Part shown: piece by piece, positions 6,266 through 12,798 of the stretch
Numbering within the stretch: position 1 is the first letter of the stretch
Layout of the letters: every line of letters starts with the position of its first letter
Virus record (IMG/VR): IMGVR_UViG_3300042549_003579
Location: 1 to 25,266 of that record
Reading direction: 5' to 3' (one strand)
DNA: 25,266 nt
Source: a virus
The notes under the pieces: generated by a model
What the model was told of the DNA's origin: nothing
Databases searched by the model: none
The model's input: the letters and a program-made list of their open reading frames with translations, nothing else
Position numbers and translations under genes: made by a program

Positions 6266-6838
6266 ATGTCAGTTCCGTATTTTGAAGACAGCTTTTCACA
6301 GCCGGCTTCACCAAGCAAATTCCGTCCAGCCGACTACCAGGGCAACCTGATTCTCGTCTGGCCTACCGAGTACCGCACCGGCATCAAGACTGACTACGGA
6401 GACAGCGACGCAGTCGCAGCCCGCGTAGTTGTCCTAGACGGCCCTGCAGGTGTTGAGGAGCACGACAACGTTCTCTTCTTCCAAGGTGCTCTCATCTCCA
6501 CCCTTAAGCCAAGCGTAGGCACCAACAAGCCTGTACTAGGTCGTCTAGGTCGTGGAACCTCCAAGCCGGGACAGTCAGCCCCGTTCATCCTCACCCCATT
6601 CACTGAGGCGGATGCACAGACTGCACGTGAGTACTTCGCTAGCCAGTTCGGTGGAACTAGCGCAGCACCTGCACCTGCCCCTGCTGCACCTAACGCAGAC
6701 CCGCTCGCAGCATTCCCAGCCGACAAGGTTGAACTTGCTAAGAGCCTCGCTGCATCGTCAGTGCCATCAGACCAGATTGCTCTAGCAACCGGTCTACCTA
6801 AGGCTCTAATCGATTCGGCTATCAACAACCTGATTTAG
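6266..6838 (+). CDS. Putative single-stranded-DNA-binding-like protein
   Basis: 190 residues from ATG 6266, with AAGGAG at 6248-6253. Residues 1-125 read as a beta-rich domain (YQGNLILVWPTEYRTGIKTD, ARVVVLDGPAGVEEHDNVLF, then a G-rich GRLGRGTSKPGQSAPFILTP). A Ala/Pro linker at about 130-145 follows, then a small helical domain (146-190, with VPSDQIALATGLPKALIDSA). Actinophages often carry a protein of this kind between the RecB-like nuclease and the primase. An OB-fold ssDNA-binding role is inferred from that position and layout, not from a definitive motif. There is no classical acidic SSB tail. A terminator-like hairpin follows, so this gene ends the operon begun upstream. Confidence 0.55.
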   Translation: MSVPYFEDSFSQPASPSKFRPADYQGNLILVWPTEYRTGIKTDYGDSDAVAARVVVLDGPAGVEEHDNVLFFQGALISTLKPSVGTNKPVLGRLGRGTSKPGQSAPFILTPFTEADAQTAREYFASQFGGTSAAPAPAPAAPNADPLAAFPADKVELAKSLAASSVPSDQIALATGLPKALIDSAINNLI

Positions 6839-6839
6839 G

Positions 6840-6848
6840 TGCTAAACT
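6840..6848 (+). promoter_or_regulatory. Candidate extended -10 element upstream of primase
   Basis: TGCTAAACT: a TGC extension followed by TAAACT (T-A-x-A-x-T). The expected start of transcription, about seven bases past the hexamer, is the first base of the 6855-6889 hairpin. No good -35 is visible. It resembles TGCTACACT at 17827 and TGCTATAAT at 23884. Confidence 0.3.
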
Positions 6849-6854
6849 GGTGTC

Positions 6855-6889
6855 GTCCCCGAGAGTTTGTCTCCTTTCCTCTCGGGGAC
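6855..6889 (+). terminator. Hairpin between ssDNA-binding candidate and primase
   Basis: Perfect 11-bp inverted repeat GTCCCCGAGAG (6855-6865) / CTCTCGGGGAC (6879-6889) with a 13-base pyrimidine-rich loop. Only a weak T stretch follows. The loop contains CTCCTT (6871-6876), the exact complement of the primase ribosome site AAGGAG at 6900-6905, so a translational role is possible as well as termination. Confidence 0.6.
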
Positions 6890-6910
6890 TTCACTATCTA
6901 AGGAGTAATA

Positions 6911-9406
6911 ATGGAAACCCAAAAACCGATTCTTGAACTGTTCACGAGGCTCGGTAAGCAAGAGACCGACAAGGTCACTGTCTGCTACTTCGGTCCTAAG
7001 AACGCTTGGACCTCTAAAAGCCTCCCGCTATCTAACGCGGATATTTTTGCCCAAACGCTAACCGCTAACGGCATGAACGTTTACACGATGGTCAACTCTG
7101 TAGACGATTCAACAATCACCTCAAGCAACACACGCGGCGACGTAAACGACATAACCCGCCTCAACGCACTATGGGCCGACCTTGACTACAAGGACAACGG
7201 CATCAACAGCGAAGAGAACGCAATGAACGTTATCGAAGCAATCTCCGACATTATTGGTGTACGTCCTTGCGCTATCGTCCACTCAGGTCACGGCCTGCAA
7301 CCCTATTGGGCTGTAGAAGACGGCGAAATCAACGACATGAACCGTTCGCACATTGCCGGCGTGTCACGTCGTTTTGGTCAGCTAATTCAGCGTGTTGCCG
7401 AAATGTTTGGCGGTAAAGTAGATAACGTATCAGACTTACCTCGTGTACTGCGAGCGCCTGGCACAGTTAACCACAAAGACCCCGACAACCCTGTACAGGT
7501 AAAGGTAGAATTCAATGACTTCACCTACCCCCTCGAACTCTCGCAAGTCATCGACGCTCTGGAATCGCACGGTTTTATTTCAGACAACACGACTGTGGCT
7601 GAGTTTGTTACTGTATCTCCACCTGAAGAATGGCGAGTCGCTAGCGAGAACTGTGCTTGGACTGCACAACTTATTGACACCATTGACAAAGCGAAACCCA
7701 AAGCACGTCACCCGTGGCTGGTTGCGATGGCGATTAAACTTTACTCGTCTGTACGTTACGGATGCTTCACAGAAGAAGGATACGCCGAAGCCGCCCGACT
7801 TCTAGAAGCCAAATTCCTATCTATGCTGCTTGACGGTGAGAAACGCACACCGAACCCTGGCGAAGTCCAGACAGCATTCAAATGGGCTAAACAAATGGTT
7901 GCCACCTATCCTGAAAGCAAACTCGCTTCAGAAGTCCGCAACCACGTACATAAACTGCACCTATCAGCAGTTCCAGACCTCCCAAAAGAACAAGGCTCCG
8001 GGCAGACAACTACCGACGGAAACTTGGCCTTATCCCCTAACCTTGCACCCATTTCTCTGCCGATGGACGCATTCAAATATACAGATGTAGCAAACAGCGA
8101 ACGCCTAGCAGACTATGCAAAAGGCAAGTATGTGTTTGTTCCCGAACTTGGCTGGTACCGCTGGGAGAACAGTGCCTACGTACTAGACAATGCGAGAAGC
8201 ATTGAGCGACTTGCAGCCGAGTCGGCGCTCGCCTTTGGAGCAGCAGACGGTTCAAAGGCGGGCCTCGACTGGGCTAAACGTTCCCTATCACGCTCATCCA
8301 TCTCCGCCGCAGTAGGCTTGGCACAGACAGTGCCAGACATTATCTGCGAATCACACAAACTAGACGCTAACCCTCTAGACTTGTGCACGCCAAATGGAAT
8401 TGTTAACCTTGAGACAGGTTCACTTCGTGACGCTGACCCGTTGGAAGACTTCAATACGATGCAAACGAACTGTGCGCCTGCTGTACAGGCAACACCGCTG
8501 TGGGATAACTTCCTAAAGCTAATCATCACCGACCAGGAACGCATCGACTACATCCAGCAACTGCTTGGTATTGCGTTGATTGGTGAAGTGCGTTGGCACG
8601 TCCTACCCGTATTCGTGGGTGTAGGTGCTAACGGTAAATCAACCCTGCTAGAAATCGCATCGAAAGTATTAGGAACCTATGCAAGAACAATGCCAGAGAA
8701 CTTCCTGCTTGACACTAACTCACAGCAGCATGCAACCGAAATCGCAAACCTGCGAGGTGTGCGGTTCGCTGTTGCGTCAGAAACCCGCCCAGACGGTAAG
8801 TTCAACGAGTCACGAATCAAAATGCTCACCGGTGGAGACACCATCTCCGCACGAAAAATGTACAAAGACTTCTTCGACTTCAAGCCGAGTCACACACTTT
8901 TTCTCGCAGTTAATCACCTCCCGGCGGTTCGGTCAGGAGGTAGTGGATTCTGGCGTCGGCTACGAAAAATCGACTTCAGTTACCAAGTGCCAGAAGGATT
9001 GCAGCGCCAAGGTTTAGCGCAAGAAGTGTTCGAGAAAGAGGGCCCTGGTGTTCTTGCTTGGATGATTGAGGGCGCACGTAAAGTACTCACCGAGGGTCTA
9101 CAAGAACCGAACTCTGTCAACCTTGCCACTCGCGAATACCAGTTCGAAGAAGACCACATCTCCAAGTTCATCGAAGACTGCATCGCTCAGAACGTGAACG
9201 GTACAGTAACCTCGGAAGACTTGCAGAACGCATACCGCAACTGGTGTTCGCAGAATGGTGAGAACGGCCTAGCCATGACACCGTTCATTCGTGAACTGCG
9301 TATGCGCATCCCGATGTCTCCAACTCGTGGAGCGTACGGTCGCAGGGCGTATAATGGAATCTACTTATACAACGGCGACTTTAGGCACATGTACGAAGAT
9401 GACTAA
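6911..9406 (+). CDS. Bifunctional primase-polymerase / D5-family helicase
   Basis: 831 residues. N-terminal RepB/PrimPol-type primase: catalytic D90-L-D92 in ALWADLDYKD, SGHGLQPYW (125-133), and RVLRAPGTVNHK (178-189), matching the three conserved motifs of archaeo-eukaryotic-type primases. A linker leads to a D5/P4-type superfamily 3 helicase with Walker A GVGANGKST (570-578), a following MLTGGDTISARKMY segment and an arginine-rich GFWRRLRKIDF. Such fusions lay primers and unwind DNA at the phage fork. Start ATG 6911 follows AAGGAG. This is the central replication enzyme in the window; no DNA polymerase gene is seen, so replication would rely on one outside the window or on the host. It overlaps the HNH gene by 8 bases. 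Confidence 0.9.
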   Translation: METQKPILELFTRLGKQETDKVTVCYFGPKNAWTSKSLPLSNADIFAQTLTANGMNVYTMVNSVDDSTITSSNTRGDVNDITRLNALWADLDYKDNGINSEENAMNVIEAISDIIGVRPCAIVHSGHGLQPYWAVEDGEINDMNRSHIAGVSRRFGQLIQRVAEMFGGKVDNVSDLPRVLRAPGTVNHKDPDNPVQVKVEFNDFTYPLELSQVIDALESHGFISDNTTVAEFVTVSPPEEWRVASENCAWTAQLIDTIDKAKPKARHPWLVAMAIKLYSSVRYGCFTEEGYAEAARLLEAKFLSMLLDGEKRTPNPGEVQTAFKWAKQMVATYPESKLASEVRNHVHKLHLSAVPDLPKEQGSGQTTTDGNLALSPNLAPISLPMDAFKYTDVANSERLADYAKGKYVFVPELGWYRWENSAYVLDNARSIERLAAESALAFGAADGSKAGLDWAKRSLSRSSISAAVGLAQTVPDIICESHKLDANPLDLCTPNGIVNLETGSLRDADPLEDFNTMQTNCAPAVQATPLWDNFLKLIITDQERIDYIQQLLGIALIGEVRWHVLPVFVGVGANGKSTLLEIASKVLGTYARTMPENFLLDTNSQQHATEIANLRGVRFAVASETRPDGKFNESRIKMLTGGDTISARKMYKDFFDFKPSHTLFLAVNHLPAVRSGGSGFWRRLRKIDFSYQVPEGLQRQGLAQEVFEKEGPGVLAWMIEGARKVLTEGLQEPNSVNLATREYQFEEDHISKFIEDCIAQNVNGTVTSEDLQNAYRNWCSQNGENGLAMTPFIRELRMRIPMSPTRGAYGRRAYNGIYLYNGDFRHMYEDD

Positions 9407-10043
9407 CGAGGACTTTTGCCTTGCATGCAAGGCTAGCTTTCATGATGAATGCCAAAGCTTATGGGATGAGACCCTCGCAGACGACATTGAATGTTGCTGC
9501 GAGGGGGCATTCTCATTCGAAGGCCGCTCCCCTAAACCTTCCAGTGAAGAGGGCGACAAGCCTGACCTTGAAGCATACTTCGAAGGCTATACAGGTTCTA
9601 AAGCGTTAGAAGACTATGCCGACCCGCTATCTACAGGCCGTAAAGAGGCTGTAAAGAAGTATCCAATTAAAGCCGGCATGGTTTGTGAATGGGCTTGGCT
9701 ACAGAACGCTGGGGGTGGTGTAGTCCCCATCATTGGCTGCCCAGGTCACCCAGCCGAAGCCGTACACCACGGACCTGACAAAAACACTATGTGCAACATT
9801 GACGGCAATGTTCACCGTATTTGTGCTGAATGTCACAACCGTTGGCACGCAGTGAACGACCCGCACTACGGCGAGCGCCCTACGCTGGAAGATGGGCGTG
9901 TAGATGCGTCTGTACCGTTCCTACCTAAGGGTGAATGGCTGGCGCATGATGATAAGACTCTCGCCAAGGATGAGTTGATTCACGCTGAAGATAAGCGTCG
10001 TCGTGACGAGGCTCGCCGCCACGGCTCTATTCCGAAGGTGTAG
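9399..10043 (+). CDS. HNH endonuclease with N-terminal Cys-rich region
   Basis: 214 residues from ATG 9399 (8-base overlap with the primase); the longer frame from 9291 is primase shadow. The HNH/beta-beta-alpha-metal core is clear: H123-H124-G-P-D-K-N, then G-N137-V-H139-R-I-C142-x2-C145-H146-N-R-W-H150, with C96, C114, C142 and C145 as likely structural zinc ligands. H124, N137 and H146 or H150 would form the catalytic core. Residues 1-35 carry a separate Cys cluster (C7, C10, C18, C32-34). The C-terminus is a basic helix (EDKRRRDEARRH). Phage HNH enzymes near the terminase often assist DNA packaging; here the fibre cassette and resolvase lie between. Its 3' end overlaps the convergent minus-strand gene by 17 bases. 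Confidence 0.85.
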   Translation: MTNEDFCLACKASFHDECQSLWDETLADDIECCCEGAFSFEGRSPKPSSEEGDKPDLEAYFEGYTGSKALEDYADPLSTGRKEAVKKYPIKAGMVCEWAWLQNAGGGVVPIIGCPGHPAEAVHHGPDKNTMCNIDGNVHRICAECHNRWHAVNDPHYGERPTLEDGRVDASVPFLPKGEWLAHDDKTLAKDELIHAEDKRRRDEARRHGSIPKV

Positions 10044-10170
10044 CCTCTACCTTATTGGTGATTTCTTCCATGCACACGCCGCAGATGCAACGCTCGCCTG
10101 GGTCTTCAAATGGGATGCCAATGTTGGCGTTTCCGCAGCCTTTTGTTTCGCAAGTGAGAATAATTATCAT
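10027..10170 (-). CDS. Small Cys-rich protein downstream of fibre, minus strand
   Basis: ATG (complement of 10168-10170) shares a base with the fibre's TAA, giving a TAATG junction on the minus strand. The longer frame from 10218 runs inside the fibre. The 47-residue product begins MIIILTCETKGCGNANIG and has C7, C12, C28, C30 and C33, a zinc-ribbon-like arrangement ending GERCICGVCMEE. Translational coupling to the fibre suggests shared expression; a fibre assembly factor is a guess. Its 3' end is antisense to the last 17 bases of the HNH gene. Confidence 0.6.
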   Translation of the reverse strand: MIIILTCETKGCGNANIGIPFEDPGERCICGVCMEEITNKVEATPSE

Positions 10171-12326
10171 TAGCCTGATACCGCTCCTGAGGTCATTTGA
10201 ACTGCCATCCAGTTCCACGTGTATGTGGTTCCAGTAGCGTCCGATACGTTACGAACAATAAAAGTAAAACCAGTTGATGATACTGAGGTGACTGCTGCAA
10301 CATATCGTGGTGAGCTTGTGTTTGCGGTCACGGAAGGGGTTACAGAGAATCTGCTTGTTGGGAATGTTACAGTGGTTGCCGTTTCCTGGGTGTTGATTGC
10401 AAGCGCAGTACCTGCAGCAGTTGTTGTTCTGTTCGCTGCCATAGCAAACGGAACACCGTTAGAGCCCGCTACTGCTTTGTCATTTAGCTGGCTTTGGATA
10501 CCGCTAGTTACACCGTTAAGATAGCCAAGTTCAGTAGTGTCTATAGTTGTAGAGACAGCGATAGCACCTGCACCGTTAGAGATTAGAACACGGTTAACAG
10601 TGTAACCTTCAGCGAGGGCTTTAGCGTCAAGCGCAGTTTGGAGACCCGTAACGTTAGCGATTGTGTGAGTGTGGGTGCTAGATGCTTTACCATCCAACGC
10701 TGTTTGCAAACCTGTCGTGTCACCAATAATGTGAGTGTGCCCAGTAGCGGCCTTAGCGTTCAACTGTGTTTGGACGTTGCTTGTCACGCCATCAAGATAG
10801 TCAAGTTCAGTCGTCGATACCAGTGGCGAAACTACTACGTTGCCTGAAGCGTCAGAAATCAGCACGCGGCTGGCAGTATAGCCGCTGTTGTTAGCTTTAG
10901 CATCAATCTGTGTTTGAATGTTGCTAGTCACACCGTTAAGGTATCCAAGTTCGGTTGTGTCGATAGTTGTAGAGACACCAATAGCGCCTGCACCGTTCGA
11001 TACGATTACTCGGTTGGCTGTGTAGCCCTCCGCGAGCGCTTTAGCATCGAGCGCGGTTTGTAACCCTGTAACGTCAGAGATAGCGTGAGTGTGTGTTGTT
11101 GAGGCTTTACCTGCAAGCGCAGTATCCAGTCCAGTTACTTCGCTAGTGATGTGGGTGTGTGACAAGCTGGCTTTACCCGCAAGGGCTGTGTCTAAGCCTG
11201 TCACGTCGCTTGTAACGTGAGTGTGGCCCGTGTCTGACTTGTTGCCTAACTGTGTCTGAATGTTACTTGTGACACCGTTAAGGTATCCAAGTTCGGTGGT
11301 GTCGATGGTTGTTGACGCTGTGATAGCGCCTGCACCGTTAGACACCAAGACGCGGTTAACGGTGTAGCCTTCAGCGAGCGCTTTAGCATCAAGTTCGGTT
11401 TGTAGGCCTGTAACGTCAGCGATAGCGTGAGTGTGTCCTACTGGTGAATAAACGCCGGTGTGCAAATGCCCAGTGTCAGATTTGCCGCTAAGCAACGTAG
11501 TGATTTCGGTTTCGGTATAGTAACGGTCATCGTGCGTGTGACCAGTGTTTGACTTGCCAGAAAGTAACGTGTCCGCTTCGGTCTCAGTGTAGTAACGGTC
11601 ATCATGCGTGTGGCCTACAGCAGAAATACCCGCCTCAGAAAGCGTCTTATTCTCCCACAAGTTGCTAGAGGTGCGTTGAATAACCTCACCAGCCGCAACC
11701 GACGTAATAAGCACGTCGTGAATCTCGTTAAGTTCGAAACCGTTTTGTGGCTTGATGAAAATCTCACCATTGTTGCTATTAGCGCGTGTAACAACACCGA
11801 TAAACACTAGGTGCGCAGGGGCTACAGGTTTGCTAGCCAAGCCATAAATAAGGTTGCCATCAGTACCCAACCAAACAGCATCACCAGCAGTAGCCGTAGA
11901 CGTGTTCAAGCCGGCAAGCAAACCCTCAGTAACAACGTTAACTTTAGCGTTCGTAGCACCGCCAGCCTCCAACAAACCCATCGTCTTCGACGAAGTAGCC
12001 TCAGAAGCGTTCGACGCTTTAGAAACAATCATGTTCGTGCCATCAGCCGACGACACATAAACAGCCTGCCCCTTCGCGATAGCAGCACCAAGTTTCACCT
12101 CATGCTTAACCGTCGACGTATATTCCGCCGCACCGCCACCAATGTCTGGTAGATTAAGCAAACTGTTGTAATCAATCTTGTTAGAATCTTTACCGTCGTG
12201 AACATGAGAACCAGGAGATGCCTGGAACGGCAACGGACCTAGAGTATGATGAATGGCAACAGTAGACGAATCAGTGTCCGCACTCAAATGCGATACAATA
12301 GATTCTTGATTATTCTCGGCAGCCAT
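10170..12326 (-). CDS. Repetitive tail fibre with HxH motifs
   Basis: 718 residues, one of only two minus-strand genes. The N-terminus (1-200) carries HHTLGPLPFQ and GSHVHDGKDS segments typical of phage fibres. Residues 235-615 are repetitive: four roughly 45-residue copies (near 316-360, 430-474, 479-522, 570-614) with a TTELGYLNGVTSNIQTQL core, alternating with short DVTGLxTALxxKA units. Ten His-x-His motifs occur (starting at 41, 239, 263, 287, 298, 368, 390, 412, 530, 552). In T4 gp37, HxH motifs of a trimeric needle coordinate iron; the same use is inferred here. The C-terminal about 100 residues (FPTSRFSVTPSV ... SSTGFTFIVRNV ... TYTWNWMAVQM) look like a beta-sandwich, lectin-like receptor-binding tip. 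No clear ribosome site precedes the ATG. Confidence 0.85.
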   Translation of the reverse strand: MAAENNQESIVSHLSADTDSSTVAIHHTLGPLPFQASPGSHVHDGKDSNKIDYNSLLNLPDIGGGAAEYTSTVKHEVKLGAAIAKGQAVYVSSADGTNMIVSKASNASEATSSKTMGLLEAGGATNAKVNVVTEGLLAGLNTSTATAGDAVWLGTDGNLIYGLASKPVAPAHLVFIGVVTRANSNNGEIFIKPQNGFELNEIHDVLITSVAAGEVIQRTSSNLWENKTLSEAGISAVGHTHDDRYYTETEADTLLSGKSNTGHTHDDRYYTETEITTLLSGKSDTGHLHTGVYSPVGHTHAIADVTGLQTELDAKALAEGYTVNRVLVSNGAGAITASTTIDTTELGYLNGVTSNIQTQLGNKSDTGHTHVTSDVTGLDTALAGKASLSHTHITSEVTGLDTALAGKASTTHTHAISDVTGLQTALDAKALAEGYTANRVIVSNGAGAIGVSTTIDTTELGYLNGVTSNIQTQIDAKANNSGYTASRVLISDASGNVVVSPLVSTTELDYLDGVTSNVQTQLNAKAATGHTHIIGDTTGLQTALDGKASSTHTHTIANVTGLQTALDAKALAEGYTVNRVLISNGAGAIAVSTTIDTTELGYLNGVTSGIQSQLNDKAVAGSNGVPFAMAANRTTTAAGTALAINTQETATTVTFPTSRFSVTPSVTANTSSPRYVAAVTSVSSTGFTFIVRNVSDATGTTYTWNWMAVQMTSGAVSG
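10485..11381 (-). repeat. Four-copy internal repeat region of the fibre gene
   Basis: Copies at about 11247-11381, 10905-11039, 10761-10892 and 10485-10619 encode the 45-residue unit with NGAGAI and TTELGYLNGVTS cores. The copy at 10761-10892 is the most diverged (DYLDGVTS, SDASGNV). Amino acids are far better conserved than third codon positions, though short identical runs remain, such as ACACCGTTAAGGTATCCAAG at two copies. This indicates older duplication kept by selection rather than recent slippage. Confidence 0.8.
12294..12299 (+). promoter_or_regulatory. Candidate -10 for the packaging/structural operon
   Basis: TACAAT (five of six consensus bases) lies 55 bases before the resolvase-like gene, inside the 5' end of the opposing fibre gene. 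No good -35 is seen. A plus-strand promoter has to lie in or near here because only 28 bases separate the divergent genes, but this particular hexamer is only a candidate. Confidence 0.25.
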
Positions 12327-12354
12327 ACAACGAGTTTATCACGAAAGGACAATC

Positions 12355-12798
12355 ATGAGCAAAGCTAAACAAATCGGCACGCGCGCCGAAACAGCAGTCA
12401 AAAACGCGCTACTAGCAGCAGGATACACGCCACTAGAAGCACACCGGAACGTGCTGAAAGGGTCACAAGACGAAGGCGACGTGTGGCTACGCTCCACCAA
12501 ACACGGCCTCATAATCTTCGAAGTCAAAGGCGGCGAATCCGCCAAGAAAGCATCCCATGAACAAACCAAAAAATGGTTCCAAGAAGCAGTCACCGAAAAA
12601 GGACACGCCCAAGCCACCTACGGATTCCTTGTCACCCAACGAGCGGGAGTTGGCTATCCTCGTGCAGGCGAGTGGTGGGCTTACGCAAGCCTTAAAGACC
12701 TTGTTTACCTACAAACCCATGGGCTAGAGACGTACCACAAAAACGACCCAACCGTCCGCCTAACCCTCAACGAACTCCTAGAGATACTAAATGGCTAA
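12355..12798 (+). CDS. PD-(D/E)XK nuclease, Holliday-junction-resolvase-like
   Basis: 147 residues. The compact nuclease signature is present: E12 in GTRAETAV, a G-S-Q-D-E-G-D42-V-W strand, then E56-V-K58 in LIIFEVKGGES. This E...D...ExK arrangement with an early glutamate is the pattern of Hjc-type resolvases and related phage endonucleases, which cut branched DNA. ATG 12355 has AAAGGA six bases upstream. It is the first gene of the rightward late block and overlaps the terminase by 8 bases, consistent with clearing branched replication intermediates before packaging. Exact substrate not shown by sequence; a structure-specific or restriction-like nuclease is the alternative. Confidence 0.8.
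   Translation: MSKAKQIGTRAETAVKNALLAAGYTPLEAHRNVLKGSQDEGDVWLRSTKHGLIIFEVKGGESAKKASHEQTKKWFQEAVTEKGHAQATYGFLVTQRAGVGYPRAGEWWAYASLKDLVYLQTHGLETYHKNDPTVRLTLNELLEILNG

Noticed and set aside
6394-6828. 144-residue minus-strand open frame
   Set aside because: Antisense to the ssDNA-binding candidate, Ala/Arg/Ser-rich, no ribosome site; codon-bias artefact.
10035-10053. Bidirectional terminator at the convergent gene ends
   Set aside because: Only a 5-bp stem with bulges and no T-run; too weak to call.
10170-12326. Diversity-generating retroelement acting on the fibre
   Set aside because: No reverse transcriptase or template repeat in the window; the repeat differences are mostly synonymous rather than A-directed.
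10020-12360. Invertible fibre segment (phase variation)
   Set aside because: I compared the flanks near 10.03 and 12.34 kb by eye and found no inverted repeat, and no recombinase gene is nearby.
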